From Limisphaerales bacterium (GTDB taxonomy: Bacteria > Verrucomicrobiota > Verrucomicrobiia > Limisphaerales > SXTU01): a DNA stretch of 64,000 nucleotides. Position 1 is the stretch's first letter, and each line of letters starts with the position of its first letter. The translations under genes were made by a program, and so were the position numbers. The notes beneath the pieces were generated by a model, which did no database searches, had not been told where the DNA came from, and worked only from the letters and a program-made list of their open reading frames with translations. Of the stretch, positions 1-8,261 are shown piece after piece. The stretch is from assembly GCA_009773355.1 (NCBI GenBank), contig WRPG01000007.1, positions 62,001-126,000 on the forward strand, given 5' to 3'.

Positions 1-2
1 CC

Positions 3-536
3 GACCCGCTCAAGGCGCGCTACGCCCGCGAGTGCCTGCTGGCGCGGCGGTTGGTGGAGCGCGGCGTGCGGTTCGTCGAGGTCAGCGCGGTGAGCGGCAT
101 CCGCTTCGTGTCGCCGTGGGATCAGCACGGGAACATGAAGAAGGACCACGCGCGGAATGCCTTCATCGTGGACCAGCCCATCGCGGCGCTGCTGAAGGAC
201 TTGAAGGCGCGCGGCTTGCTGGATGACACGCTGGTATTGTGGGGCGGTGAGTTTGGCCGCACGCCGTTCGCACAGGGCAACGACGGGCGCGATCACAATC
301 CGCAGGGCTTCACGATGTGGCTGGCAGGCGGCGGCGTGCGCGGTGGGATGACTTACGGCGCGACGGACGAGTTTGGCTACCGCGCGGTGGAGAACGTCGT
401 GGAGATGCACGACCTGCACGCGACAATGCTGCACCTGCTGGGTGTGGACCACGAGCGGCTGACCTTCCTGCACGGCGGGCGCTTTCACCGGCTGACGGAC
501 GTGTTTGGGCACGTCCTCCGGGAAGTGCTGGTGTGA
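3..536 (+). CDS. DUF1501 family protein, C-terminal part
   Basis: The reading frame is open from the left edge, so the N-terminus lies outside the window; 177 residues are visible. DUF1501 proteins belong to the alkaline phosphatase/sulfatase-like superfamily and are abundant in Planctomycetes and Verrucomicrobia, where most are exported and many sit next to DUF1553 cytochrome-type genes. Seen here are the family's conserved C-terminal motifs: [20 protein letters not shown] near the start, GGEFGRTPF in the middle, GRDHNPQGF, and a final [11 protein letters not shown] stretch. The substrate is unknown for the family. It converges on the uppS gene with only 28 bases between them. Confidence 0.9.
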   Translation, partial: DPLKARYARECLLARRLVERGVRFVEVSAVSGIRFVSPWDQHGNMKKDHARNAFIVDQPIAALLKDLKARGLLDDTLVLWGGEFGRTPFAQGNDGRDHNPQGFTMWLAGGGVRGGMTYGATDEFGYRAVENVVEMHDLHATMLHLLGVDHERLTFLHGGRFHRLTDVFGHVLREVLV

Positions 537-564
537 ATGGAAGCGGGACCAGCCGGGGCCGCAA

Positions 565-1302
565 CTACAGCCCGCCGAAGCGCCGGTGGCGGCGGGTGTA
601 TTCCTCCAGCGCCTCGTAGAGCTGCGGCTTGCGGAAGTCCGGCCAGAGCGTGGGCGTGACCACGAACTCCGCGTAGGAGATCTGCCAGAGGAGGAAGTTG
701 CTCACGCGCAGCTCGCCGCTGGTGCGGATGAGCAGGTCGGGGTCGGGGTAGGCGTGGGTGTAGAGGTTCTGCGCGATGACCTGCTCGTTGATCTCCGCCG
801 GGTCGAGCTTCCCGGCCTTCACCTGTTGCGCGATGGCGCGCGTGGCCTCGACAAGTTCCGTGCGCCCGCCGTAGCTGAGGGCGAGGATGAGCGTGAGGCC
901 GGTGTTCTTCGCCAGCGCGGCCTTGGTCTTCGCGAGCTGCTCCTGCACGAACTCCGGCAGGCGGTAAATCTGCCCGACGGCCTCAAGGCGGACGTTGTTC
1001 TTGTTCAGCTCGCCGATCTCGTTCTTGAGGAAGCGCGCGAGGTATTTCATCAGCGTGTCCACCTCGTCCTTGGGGCGGTTCCAGTTCTCGACGGAGAAGG
1101 CGTAGAGGGTGAGATACTTCACGCCCAGCTCGCCGCAGGTGCGGACGGTGCTGCGCACGGACTCGACGCCGTTGCGGTGGCCCTCGACGCGCGGGAGGCC
1201 GCGGGTCTTGGCCCAGCGCCCGTTGCCATCCATGATGATGGCGATGTGCGTGGGGATGTTGGCCTTGGCCGAAGGGCTGAGTTGCGGCGCGTGACTGCTC
1301 AT
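565..1302 (-). CDS. uppS: Isoprenyl transferase (undecaprenyl diphosphate synthase)
   Basis: A 245-residue cis-prenyltransferase that condenses isopentenyl diphosphate onto farnesyl diphosphate to make the C55 lipid carrier for peptidoglycan and surface glycans; it acts at the cytoplasmic face of the membrane. The diphosphate-binding motif HIAIIMDGNGRWA lies at about residues 20-32 with the catalytic Asp. The SVENWNRP, SYGGR and RTSGELRVSNFLLWQ motifs follow in the normal order, and the length is typical. The frame stays open upstream to 1920, but that extension is antisense to the PQQ gene and has no family similarity. The ATG at 1302 gives the normal MSSHAPQL start just before the first conserved strand. 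Confidence 0.96.
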   Translation of the reverse strand: MSSHAPQLSPSAKANIPTHIAIIMDGNGRWAKTRGLPRVEGHRNGVESVRSTVRTCGELGVKYLTLYAFSVENWNRPKDEVDTLMKYLARFLKNEIGELNKNNVRLEAVGQIYRLPEFVQEQLAKTKAALAKNTGLTLILALSYGGRTELVEATRAIAQQVKAGKLDPAEINEQVIAQNLYTHAYPDPDLLIRTSGELRVSNFLLWQISYAEFVVTPTLWPDFRKPQLYEALEEYTRRHRRFGGL

Positions 1303-1440
1303 GTCGAGGGCGGGAGAGTATTTCCGCCGCGCGGTTGCGTCCACGCGCAAGTGTGAGGCGGTGGATGCCCGTGATTCGGGCCGATGAAGATTGTTTCCCT
1401 GAACCTCGCCGCCCGTCGCCGCGTCTGCCTCTCTGTTGCC

Positions 1441-2760
1441 ATGAAAACTCAACCTCGCCTCACTCCTCAGTTGCTTGCCGCCTTCTTGTTCCTCTTTGCC
1501 TTCCAAGCCTCCGCCGCCAACTGGCCCGCCTGGCGCGGCGCCAACGCGGACGGCATCTCCACCGAGAAGAATCTCCCCGTGAAATGGAGCAAGGATGAAA
1601 ACGTCCGCTGGCGCGTGCCGCTGCCTGAGGCCGGCAACTCCACGCCCATCGTCTGGGGCGACCGCATCTTCGTCACGCAGCCCCTGGGCGACCGCCGAAC
1701 GCTCATGTGCCTCAACCGCGCCGACGGCAAGCTGCTCTGGCAGCAAGGCGTCACCACAAAGGAGAAGGAGCCGACGCACGGGACGAACCCGTTTTGCTCG
1801 GCGTCGCCGGTGACGGACGGCGAGCGCGTCATTGTGTCCTTCGCGAGCGACGGACTGTATTGCTACGACTTCAGCGGCAAGGAGCTGTGGAAACGCACGG
1901 ACCTCGGCCGGCAGATTCACATCTGGGGCAACGCCGCTTCGCCGGTGATCTACAAGAACCTGTGCTTCCTTGATTTCGGTCCCGGGGAGACGACTTATCT
2001 AATCGCCGTGGACAAGAAGACCGGCAAAACCATCTGGAAGAACGAGGAGCCGGGCGGCGACTCCGGCAATCCGCCCGCCGCCCCGAAGGATGCGCCCAAG
2101 GACGCGCCGGGAGAAAAGAAAGCCGCCCCGCGCGGCAAGTGGCTCGGCTCCTGGACGACCCCGCCCATCATCAACGAAGGCGGGCGCGACTCGCTCCTCA
2201 TGTCCTGGCCGGGCCGCCTCTGCGCGCTCGATCCGATGACCGGCAAGGAACGTTGGAACTCCACGGGCCTGACCCCGCTCGTTTATACCTCACCCATTCA
2301 TGCGAACGGCATCGTGGTGGCGATGAGCGGCTTCGGTGGTTCGGCGCTGGCGGTTCGCGCCGGTGGTTCCGGTGACGTGACCACCTCGCACCGCCTCTGG
2401 CATCACCCGCGCTCGCCCCAGCGCATCGGCTCCGGCGTGATTCACGAGGGCCACATCTACATCCACAACGACCCTGGCACCGCCATGTGCCTGAACCTCG
2501 AAACCGGCAAGGAAGTCTGGAACGAGCGCCTGACCAGCCCCGCCGCCACCGGCGCAAACTGGAGCAGCGTTCTGCTCGCTGACGGCAAGTGCTACACGAT
2601 CAACCGAGGCGGCACCTGCTTTGTCTTCAAGCCCAGCCCAAAGTTTGAGTTGCTGGCGACCAACCCGCTTGGGGAACCCTCGAACAGCTCCATCGTCCCC
2701 TCCAACGGCGACCTGCTCATCCGCACGCACAAGGCGCTCTGGTGCATCGGCGGGAAATAG
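1441..2760 (+). CDS. Secreted PQQ-type beta-propeller repeat protein
   Basis: A 439-residue exported protein of the PQQ-like eight-bladed propeller family, related in fold to BamB and quinoprotein dehydrogenases. The ATG at 1441 starts a clear signal peptide (basic MKTQPR, a hydrophobic run, cleavage near ASA-AN). It is followed by the PAWRGANADGISTEKNLPV segment typical of planctomycete/verrucomicrobial propeller proteins and then repeated blades such as ADGKLLWQ, KTGKTIWK, MTGKERWN and ETGKEVWN. An Ala/Pro/Lys-rich insert occupies about residues 215-238. The quinone ligands and catalytic residues of dehydrogenases are not evident, so it may be a scaffold or binding protein. An in-frame ATG at 1384 is less likely because it would bury the signal peptide. 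Confidence 0.88.
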   Translation: MKTQPRLTPQLLAAFLFLFAFQASAANWPAWRGANADGISTEKNLPVKWSKDENVRWRVPLPEAGNSTPIVWGDRIFVTQPLGDRRTLMCLNRADGKLLWQQGVTTKEKEPTHGTNPFCSASPVTDGERVIVSFASDGLYCYDFSGKELWKRTDLGRQIHIWGNAASPVIYKNLCFLDFGPGETTYLIAVDKKTGKTIWKNEEPGGDSGNPPAAPKDAPKDAPGEKKAAPRGKWLGSWTTPPIINEGGRDSLLMSWPGRLCALDPMTGKERWNSTGLTPLVYTSPIHANGIVVAMSGFGGSALAVRAGGSGDVTTSHRLWHHPRSPQRIGSGVIHEGHIYIHNDPGTAMCLNLETGKEVWNERLTSPAATGANWSSVLLADGKCYTINRGGTCFVFKPSPKFELLATNPLGEPSNSSIVPSNGDLLIRTHKALWCIGGK

Positions 2761-2767
2761 TCGCAAG

Positions 2768-2851
2768 GTAGGGCGGGGTGTCCTCACCCCGCCGTCTGCC
2801 GCCCAGACGCCCCAAGACTCCGGCGGCGCGCTGAGGACAGCGCGCCCTACC
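2768..2851. repeat. Twin-hairpin element, family F (GTAG arms)
   Basis: Two inverted arms (2768-2794 and about 2825-2850) flank a short spacer between the convergent ends of the propeller gene and its neighbour. Each arm is GTAG followed by a hairpin with the loop GTCCTC. The stems differ: GGCGGGGT/ACCCCGCC on the left and, read on the other strand, GGCGCGCT/AGCGCGCC on the right. Every stem difference is compensated, which points to selection for the hairpin. It could also act as a bidirectional terminator, but there is no T-run. Confidence 0.85.
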
Positions 2852-2860
2852 AACGTCGGT

Positions 2861-3997
2861 TCAGCGCACCACGAAAGGAAGCTTGGTTTCCGCCTCGGCA
2901 GCGGGCAGCGGGCGATTCACCAGCCGTTGCAGGTTCACCTCGAAGGGCCGCGCAAGGCTGTTCCCGGCGTGATCTTCAATCGCCGTGGCGATGCGCAACT
3001 CGTGCGGGCCGGCGGCCCACGGCTTCTCCGGCACAAATTGCCATTCCTGCTCGCCGCGTGTGACGGTGATCGCTCCGGCGATTTCACCAGACTTCCCAGT
3101 CACGTGCAGCAGGCGATGCAGCGTAGCCCAGTCGAGCGGTTGCGGGAACGTGACGCGCAGCACGTCGCGCGTGCCGGCGGCGGGCGCGTGGACTTGCCAG
3201 CTTCGCGCGCGGAAGGATTTGGTCATGTTGGCACCGAGCGGGACGCCGCGCGCGGAAGGCCAGCGGCCGTCAATCACCAGCCGGTAATCGCCGCCCTCGC
3301 GCAGCACGGGGCCAAACTCGACGTTGAGGTTCACGCCCGTCTTCTGCCGGCCGGGATGGAACCACAGCGTCAGCCGCCGCCCATCCGGCGACCACAGCTC
3401 CGTCTCGCGGAACGGGGCTTCCACGGCCTGCCCGCGCGCGTTCACGAGCCGGCAGTGTTGCAGGAACACGCCGCTCTCCATCGGCTCCGAGAAGACGAGG
3501 TAGAACTTGAGGTGGTTCGCCGGCAGGCGGTCGCTGGTCGGGTAAATCGCAAGCAGCTTCGGCGCGGCGGCCGGCGCGGGTGCGGCGGTGCGGTGCTCGG
3601 CGCGCAGGCTGAGGCCGGGGCGGTCGAGCCGCGCGGTGTAAGTCTGGCCGGGCAGGAGCGGCAGGCTGGGGCGGAACCGGAGTTGCGCGCCGGCATGCGA
3701 ATATGTCCCTGCGAGAGGGACGCTGCCGGGTTTGCCTTCTCCGAGCCACAAGCCAAACCACGGCTGCGCGGCGCGGGTGAGTTCGGCCACGGCGTCCGCC
3801 GGCCAACTGGAATTCGCCGGAGCCTCGACGATGAGCGTGACCGCGAGCGGGTTGTTGCGGTCGGCCTCGAAGCGGATGGCTGCGGCAGCATCCGTCGCAG
3901 CCAACAACCAGCCGAGCAAGCCGATGGCAGCCAGCCGGCGGGCGATTCTCGAACCGGAGCGCAGGTGTCCGACCTGCGCGGCCTGGAGGGCAGACAT
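2861..3997 (-). CDS. Exported protein with SbsA-type Ig-like domain
   Basis: A 378-residue hypothetical protein with a hydrophobic N-terminal export segment (AAIGLLGWLLAATDAAAA). The stretch LLAIYPTSDRLPANHLKFYL followed by FSEPM is the hallmark start of an SbsA-like bacterial Ig-like domain. Its second half (VLRVTFPQPLDWATL, then VTRGEQEWQFVPE) looks like another Ig-like sandwich domain. No catalytic motif is seen. The only upstream ATG (3997) lies inside a twin-hairpin element, so the first 20 or so residues are element-encoded and the native start may have been displaced. It lies just downstream of another secreted-protein gene on the same strand. Confidence 0.65.
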   Translation of the reverse strand: MSALQAAQVGHLRSGSRIARRLAAIGLLGWLLAATDAAAAIRFEADRNNPLAVTLIVEAPANSSWPADAVAELTRAAQPWFGLWLGEGKPGSVPLAGTYSHAGAQLRFRPSLPLLPGQTYTARLDRPGLSLRAEHRTAAPAPAAAPKLLAIYPTSDRLPANHLKFYLVFSEPMESGVFLQHCRLVNARGQAVEAPFRETELWSPDGRRLTLWFHPGRQKTGVNLNVEFGPVLREGGDYRLVIDGRWPSARGVPLGANMTKSFRARSWQVHAPAAGTRDVLRVTFPQPLDWATLHRLLHVTGKSGEIAGAITVTRGEQEWQFVPEKPWAAGPHELRIATAIEDHAGNSLARPFEVNLQRLVNRPLPAAEAETKLPFVVR

Positions 3998-4057
3998 TGC
4001 GCCGGTTGGACACCGGCGCTCCGGCCTGGGTTGGAGCCTCCTCACGTCGGCTGCTAC
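3955..4057. repeat. Twin-hairpin element, family A, plus a lone family M arm
   Basis: Arms at 3955-3979 and 4000-4024 begin with GGAGCGC and contain CAGGTGTCCGACCTG on the left and CCGGTTGGACACCGG on the right. The two stems differ in their base pairs but keep the TCC-type loop. A single arm of family M (4034-4057, loop TCCTCACGTC) follows immediately. The pair lies at the junction of two minus-strand genes and encodes the first residues of the downstream one. Confidence 0.85.
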
Positions 4058-4065
4058 CGGCTCGC

Positions 4066-5190
4066 TCACGGCAACGGCGCAATCTCCAGTGCGAGGGCGG
4101 TGCCCTGCTCGCGCAGAACGACCACCTCGGTGTTGCTGAGTTTGTCCACATGCACCGCGCCGAAGAGGCTGTCCACGATTTCGATGCCATCCGGTCCCTT
4201 CGGCTGCTTCACGTCGCGGCGCACGGCCTTCTGGTTGATCTTCGCCTCGTCGCGGACCTTGACGTGCGACATGTCCACGCGCGCGCCCCAGTATTTGCTC
4301 GGCCCAAAAAGGTTTTGATGGAAACGCTGCGTGTGCGTGACGAGCCACTGCTTGCCGTCCTTCTCGTAGGTGAACATGTCGAGCGGGCGGTTGCCGGAGC
4401 CAAGCTCGACGACGCTGGTGCCCTTGACCTGTGCGTTGGGCTTGAGGTCGTTCAGCTCGAACTTCGCGATGGGCGTGCAGGCGAACGAACCGACGACGTA
4501 GTGCTTCCCGTTCTCCTCCATCGGCACGAAGCTCGTGATCGGGGCCTTGGTTTCCCATTTGCCGTGCGCGACGTGATACGTCTCCGCACTGACCGGCACC
4601 GCGCTGCCGCCGTGCGCGAGCGGGAGCGACAGGGTGAAAATCTTGCTGGAGAACTCCTCGTTCGAAGAACCGGCGGCGAGCACGCGGTCGCCGGCGAAGG
4701 CGACATCGGAGACGTTGCCAACGCGCGCGGTGTCGGCGGCGGGCAGCGAGACGCGCGCGTGCTTGGCCTTCGCGTAATCCAGCGGCGCGGCCTGACCGTC
4801 AGCGGTCACGACGACGATGAGCGAGGCGTTGTCCGGCTTGCGCGTGACGGAGAGATAGATTTTGCCACTGGCCGGGTTCACCGCCATGTCGGCGATGGTC
4901 ACGCCGCCTTCGGGCGCGCCGAGGCGGGCGGCGAGCAGCGCACCGACGTTGTCCACGCGCTGCTTGAGCTTCTGCACGGGGCCGGTGTCGCCGGTCTCAA
5001 TCGCCACGATGGCGGCATGGCGCGGCTCCGTGACGAGCAGCAGGCCGCCTGGTCCGAAGGACATCGCACCGACGGAGCGGAGCTTCGGGTCCCCGGTGGC
5101 GGCGTCCTTGAGATGGCTGGCGGCGGTGAGGTTGGTGGACAGCGCGGCAACGAAGGCCGCGCCCGTGAGCAACAGGGGGAATGAGCGCAT
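4066..5190 (-). CDS. Exported protein of unknown function, propeller-like
   Basis: A 374-residue protein starting with a signal peptide (MRSFPLLLTGAAFVAALSTN, cleavage near the following TAA). The rest alternates short hydrophobic strands with turns, for example GAMSFGPGGLLLVTE, DMAVNPASGKIYLSVTR and NVSDVAFAGDRVLAAG, which suggests a beta-propeller of the NHL/SMP-30 kind. No metal or catalytic signature could be assigned. Phrases such as ASGKIYLSV recur in verrucomicrobial and planctomycete secreted proteins of unknown role. It is transcribed away from the small gene at 5399, with a perfect twin-hairpin element between the two starts. Confidence 0.7.
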   Translation of the reverse strand: MRSFPLLLTGAAFVAALSTNLTAASHLKDAATGDPKLRSVGAMSFGPGGLLLVTEPRHAAIVAIETGDTGPVQKLKQRVDNVGALLAARLGAPEGGVTIADMAVNPASGKIYLSVTRKPDNASLIVVVTADGQAAPLDYAKAKHARVSLPAADTARVGNVSDVAFAGDRVLAAGSSNEEFSSKIFTLSLPLAHGGSAVPVSAETYHVAHGKWETKAPITSFVPMEENGKHYVVGSFACTPIAKFELNDLKPNAQVKGTSVVELGSGNRPLDMFTYEKDGKQWLVTHTQRFHQNLFGPSKYWGARVDMSHVKVRDEAKINQKAVRRDVKQPKGPDGIEIVDSLFGAVHVDKLSNTEVVVLREQGTALALEIAPLP

Positions 5191-5269
5191 GGAGACTTAG
5201 GCGAAGGCGGGCGGGGTGGCATTCAAGGCGGGTAGGGAACGACATGCAGCCCTTTGCCAAACCAAGAAC

Positions 5270-5336
5270 GGAGCGCAGGTGTCCAACCTGCGTGTCACCA
5301 ACCATCACGAACGCGCAGGTTGGACACCTGCGCTCC
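5270..5336. repeat. Perfect twin-hairpin element, family A
   Basis: Two perfectly inverted 23-base arms (5270-5292 and 5314-5336). Each arm starts GGAGCG and contains a 7-bp hairpin, CGCAGGT/ACCTGCG around the loop GTCCA. The spacer is unrelated sequence. It lies between two divergently transcribed genes, so it sits in or near their promoters. Confidence 0.92.
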
Positions 5337-5398
5337 ACTGGCACGGGCGAATCGCGAGTTGTCATCCAAGCGGCGGTGCGGTTAATTGGCTCCACGCT

Positions 5399-5662
5399 AT
5401 GACTCGCCAACAAGTGCTCGACCAATACTTCATGGACGCACGGCATAAGCTCATCGAAGTCGCCGCCTTCCTCGACCGCGTGGACCGCTCCGAGGGCGAC
5501 GCCGACTTCCGCCTCGCCGCCTTCCGCACCGCGCTGAAGCACCTGGCCGAGAAGAAGCCCCACCGCGCCAAACGCGTCCTCCTCTCCTTCAGCGACCCGA
5601 CGATGAAGCCGATTGCGAAAGCACCGGGTAAGGGAGCTTGTGGCGCGTGGAAAGCTCTTTGA
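5399..5662 (+). CDS. Small conserved-looking protein, 87 aa
   Basis: A short soluble protein with no signal or membrane segment. It opens MTRQQVLDQYFMDARHKLIE and continues with an amphipathic, charged helical region (AAFLDRVDRSEGDADFRLAA, then FRTALKHLAEKKPHRAKRVL). The regular spacing of hydrophobic residues and normal codon use support a real gene. I do not recognise a named domain; all-helical folding is likely. The ATG at 5399 is preferred to an in-frame start at 5216 because the extension runs through the twin-hairpin element. Confidence 0.65.
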   Translation: MTRQQVLDQYFMDARHKLIEVAAFLDRVDRSEGDADFRLAAFRTALKHLAEKKPHRAKRVLLSFSDPTMKPIAKAPGKGACGAWKAL

Positions 5663-5926
5663 TTCTGCAAGGTGGCGTATGGAATGGCGCAAACTGAACC
5701 CAAGAAACAATACCGAGGAGGAGCTGCAATCGTCTCTCAAAGCGATGCCCCGGATTTGGTTTCTGTTTGCACTGCCCATGCTTCCTTCTCTGCTGCTACA
5801 GCCATGGGAGGGCTTGGGTTGGTCGAATCCGGTTTGTTTCAGTTTGATTTCCGCCCAGTGTGGTTGGGGCTGGTGGGCGTGCAAGCGAGAGCTCAGCCGT
5901 CGCACTCAAGCGAGCCAAAAGAATAC

Positions 5927-6346
5927 ATGAAGCTCCACCTTCTCCGCCTGACGCTCGTCTTCTCCTCTCTCGCATGGGGAGTCTCCGTGTTCGGCGTATT
6001 TGCGAGCTGGCCTGCGGCGGAAGCGGTGTTTCAAGAGCTTGGCGCGAAGAGCATTTCTCACGACCCGATGCTGGACTACTGGCTACGAATGGCGGCTGGA
6101 CTATTTACGCTCGTAGGCGGCCTGTTCTTGCTGCTAGCCCTGCATCCTATGAAGCACAGAGCCATCATCCCGTGGTTCGGCGGCTTGATGCTGGCCGAAG
6201 GCGTTGTGCTGCTCGTCCACGGATTGCGGTTGCAGTTGCCGCCCATTCCTTTCGCCGCCGATACACTTGCCTGCCTAGGTGCTGGCGCGGCCATTCTTTA
6301 CCTGTCGCACGGCGCGCTTCCGCCGTCTGCTGCGACTGAGCACTAA
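5927..6346 (+). CDS. Small integral membrane protein, four TM helices
   Basis: A 139-residue protein with four hydrophobic segments at about residues 7-28, 52-72, 81-101 and 110-130, in the pattern of DUF4345/DoxX-like four-helix membrane proteins. Motifs such as YWLRMAAGLFTLVGGLF and WFGGLMLAEGVVLLVHG are visible. No function can be assigned. The ATG at 5927 places the start at the first membrane helix; the frame is open further upstream but that part is non-conserved in character. The 264 bases between 5663 and 5926 hold nothing I can identify. Confidence 0.65.
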   Translation: MKLHLLRLTLVFSSLAWGVSVFGVFASWPAAEAVFQELGAKSISHDPMLDYWLRMAAGLFTLVGGLFLLLALHPMKHRAIIPWFGGLMLAEGVVLLVHGLRLQLPPIPFAADTLACLGAGAAILYLSHGALPPSAATEH

Positions 6347-6369
6347 TCACTAATTACTTTTTCCACTCC

Positions 6370-7173
6370 ATGCGCTACATCGAACCCCACGGCCACATGG
6401 TCAGCCGCACGACTGACGATTACCAGGACATGGTCACCGCCGGGTGCGCCGCCGTGTGCGAGCCGGCTTTCTGGGCGGGCTTTGACCGCTCGTCCGTCAA
6501 TGGCTTCCACGACTATTTCTGCCAGCTCACCGACTACGAGCCAAAGCGCGCGGCGAAGTTCGGCCTGCCGCATTTCTCGTGGCTCTGCATCAACCCGAAG
6601 GAATCCGAAGACGTCGCGCTGGCCACGGATGTCATCGGCCTCATCCCGAAGTTCCTCGACCGCCCCAACGTGCTGGGCATCGGCGAGATCGGGCTGAACA
6701 AGAATTCGCGCAACGAGATGAAGGTGCTCGAAATGCACGTGGACCTCGCCGCGCGGCACGACCAGCTCATCCTCGTCCACACGCCGCACCTGGAGGACAA
6801 GCTCAAGGGCACGCGCCTCATCCTCGATGTGCTGCGCAGCGACAAGCGCATCCGCCCGGAGCGCTGCATCATTGACCATGTCGAGGAGCACACCATCCAA
6901 CTCGTGCTGGACGCGGGCTTCTGGGCGGGCATGACGCTTTACCCGGAGAGCAAGTGCTCGCCCGCGCGCGCGGTGGACATGCTGGACCTGTATTCGCACG
7001 AGCGCATCTGGATGAACTCCGCGTGCGACTGGGGCGTGAGCATCCCGCTGGCCGTCCCGCGCACCGCGCTGGAGATGAAGCGCCGCGGCTGGCCCGCCGA
7101 CCTGATTGACAAGGTGATTTACCGGAACCCGATCCAGTTCCTCAGCCAATGCCCGAAGTTCAAGCTGCCGTGA
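6370..7173 (+). CDS. eboB: TatD-like metal-dependent hydrolase, EboB-like
   Basis: A 267-residue TIM-barrel hydrolase of the amidohydrolase/TatD superfamily. Metal ligands are visible as EPHGHM near the N-terminus, GIGEIGLN at about residue 100, a mid-protein VHTPH, and DHVEEHT at about residue 175. The sequence matches the style of EboB, the TatD-like member of the ebo cluster, more than housekeeping TatD: see VTAGCAAVCEPAFWAGFDRS and MNSACDWGVSIPLAVP. In ebo clusters it accompanies EboA, a UbiA-type prenyltransferase and a sugar-phosphate cyclase in transport or assembly of a metabolite; none of these partners is next to it here. The assignment to EboB is by remembered sequence resemblance. 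Confidence 0.75.
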   Translation: MRYIEPHGHMVSRTTDDYQDMVTAGCAAVCEPAFWAGFDRSSVNGFHDYFCQLTDYEPKRAAKFGLPHFSWLCINPKESEDVALATDVIGLIPKFLDRPNVLGIGEIGLNKNSRNEMKVLEMHVDLAARHDQLILVHTPHLEDKLKGTRLILDVLRSDKRIRPERCIIDHVEEHTIQLVLDAGFWAGMTLYPESKCSPARAVDMLDLYSHERIWMNSACDWGVSIPLAVPRTALEMKRRGWPADLIDKVIYRNPIQFLSQCPKFKLP

Positions 7174-7250
7174 GGAACCCTTCCGCCACCACGCTCGTAT
7201 TTCCATACTTGATCCCGCTCCTCGTTCGAGACTTCTATTTCAACACACCC

Positions 7251-8189
7251 ATGCAAATCAAAGTCTTCCTCTTCTGCGCCCTGCTCGCCTGCTCTGGAAT
7301 TGCCTGCCGCACCCACTCGGCGACATCCACCCGCTCCGCAGCACCGGCCAGCACGCCAGCTCCCCTGCCCCTCTGGCCCAAGCAAGTGCCCGGCGAGACC
7401 GCGCCCCTCGGCGAGGAGAAGGACACTTCCACCGAGAAGAGCAACAAGGTCGCTGGCAAGCCGCTCATCCGCCTGGGCAACGTCTCGCAACCCACCCTCA
7501 CCGTCTTCCGCCCCGCGAAGGACAAGGACACGGGCGCGGCGGTCATCGTCTGCCCCGGCGGCGGCTACAACATCCTCGCCTACGACCTCGAAGGCTCGGA
7601 GATTTGCGAGTGGCTCAACTCCATCGGCGTCACTGGTGTGCTGCTCAAGTATCGCGTGCCCAAGCGCCCCGGACTGGAGAAGCACACGGCGGCCTTGCAG
7701 GACGCGCAGCGCGCCGTCGGCCTCGTGCGCTCGCGCGCGACGGAGCTTGGCCTCGACCCGAAGCGCATCGGCATCCTGGGCTTCTCGGCGGGCGGGCATC
7801 TGGCGGCAACGGCCTGCAACAACTACGAGAAGCGCACTTACGAACCGGTGGATGACGCGGACAAAATCAGTTGCCGACCCGACTTCGCCATTTTGATTTA
7901 CCCGGCCTACCTCACGGTGAAGGAGCAGGGCGACAAGGTTTCGCCCGAGCTGCCTGTGACCGCGAACACGCCGCAGACTTTCCTGGTGATGACGCAGGAC
8001 GACGGCGTGCGCGTCGAGTCCGCGCTCTTCTACTATCTCGCGCTGAAGCAGGTGAAGGTGCCCGCTGAACTGCATCTCTATCCGACCGGCGGCCACGGCT
8101 ACGGCCTGCGTCCGAGCGCGCACGGGGTCACCACCTGGCCCAAACGCGCGGCGGAATGGATGCAGACGCGCGGGCTGCTGGCGAAGTAA
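7251..8189 (+). CDS. Alpha/beta-hydrolase lipoprotein, acetyl-esterase-like
   Basis: A 312-residue predicted lipoprotein. The start has a lipobox (LFCALLAC, Cys14), so it is probably anchored in a membrane facing the periplasm. The hydrolase core shows the oxyanion-hole loop VIVCPGGGYNILAYD and the nucleophile elbow GFSAGG at about residue 180. A C-terminal acid/histidine pair is suggested by MTQDDGVRVE and GGHGYG. This is the pattern of acetyl-xylan-esterase-like and BD-FAE-like carbohydrate esterases that de-acylate plant polysaccharides. The start was chosen at 7251 because it gives the lipobox; the frame is open back to 7149. Confidence 0.85.
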   Translation: MQIKVFLFCALLACSGIACRTHSATSTRSAAPASTPAPLPLWPKQVPGETAPLGEEKDTSTEKSNKVAGKPLIRLGNVSQPTLTVFRPAKDKDTGAAVIVCPGGGYNILAYDLEGSEICEWLNSIGVTGVLLKYRVPKRPGLEKHTAALQDAQRAVGLVRSRATELGLDPKRIGILGFSAGGHLAATACNNYEKRTYEPVDDADKISCRPDFAILIYPAYLTVKEQGDKVSPELPVTANTPQTFLVMTQDDGVRVESALFYYLALKQVKVPAELHLYPTGGHGYGLRPSAHGVTTWPKRAAEWMQTRGLLAK

Positions 8190-8193
8190 TCCC

Positions 8194-8260
8194 CTGCCGG
8201 CGACTTCCAGTCGCCGCCCGAGACGCTTCCCTCCGACGGCGACTGCAAGTCCGCCGGCAC
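8194..8260. repeat. Twin-hairpin element, family E
   Basis: Arms at 8194-8216 and 8238-8260 start with TGCCGGCG-type sequence and each contains a GGCGACT.../...GTCGCC hairpin. It fills the whole gap between the convergent ends of the esterase and CehA-like genes. A close relative sits in frame inside the giant gene at 20530. Confidence 0.82.
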
Positions 8261-8261
8261 G

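Noticed and set aside
1303-1920. N-terminal extension of the uppS frame
   Set aside because: It is antisense to the PQQ propeller gene, and the family start with HIAIIMDGNG fits the ATG at 1302.
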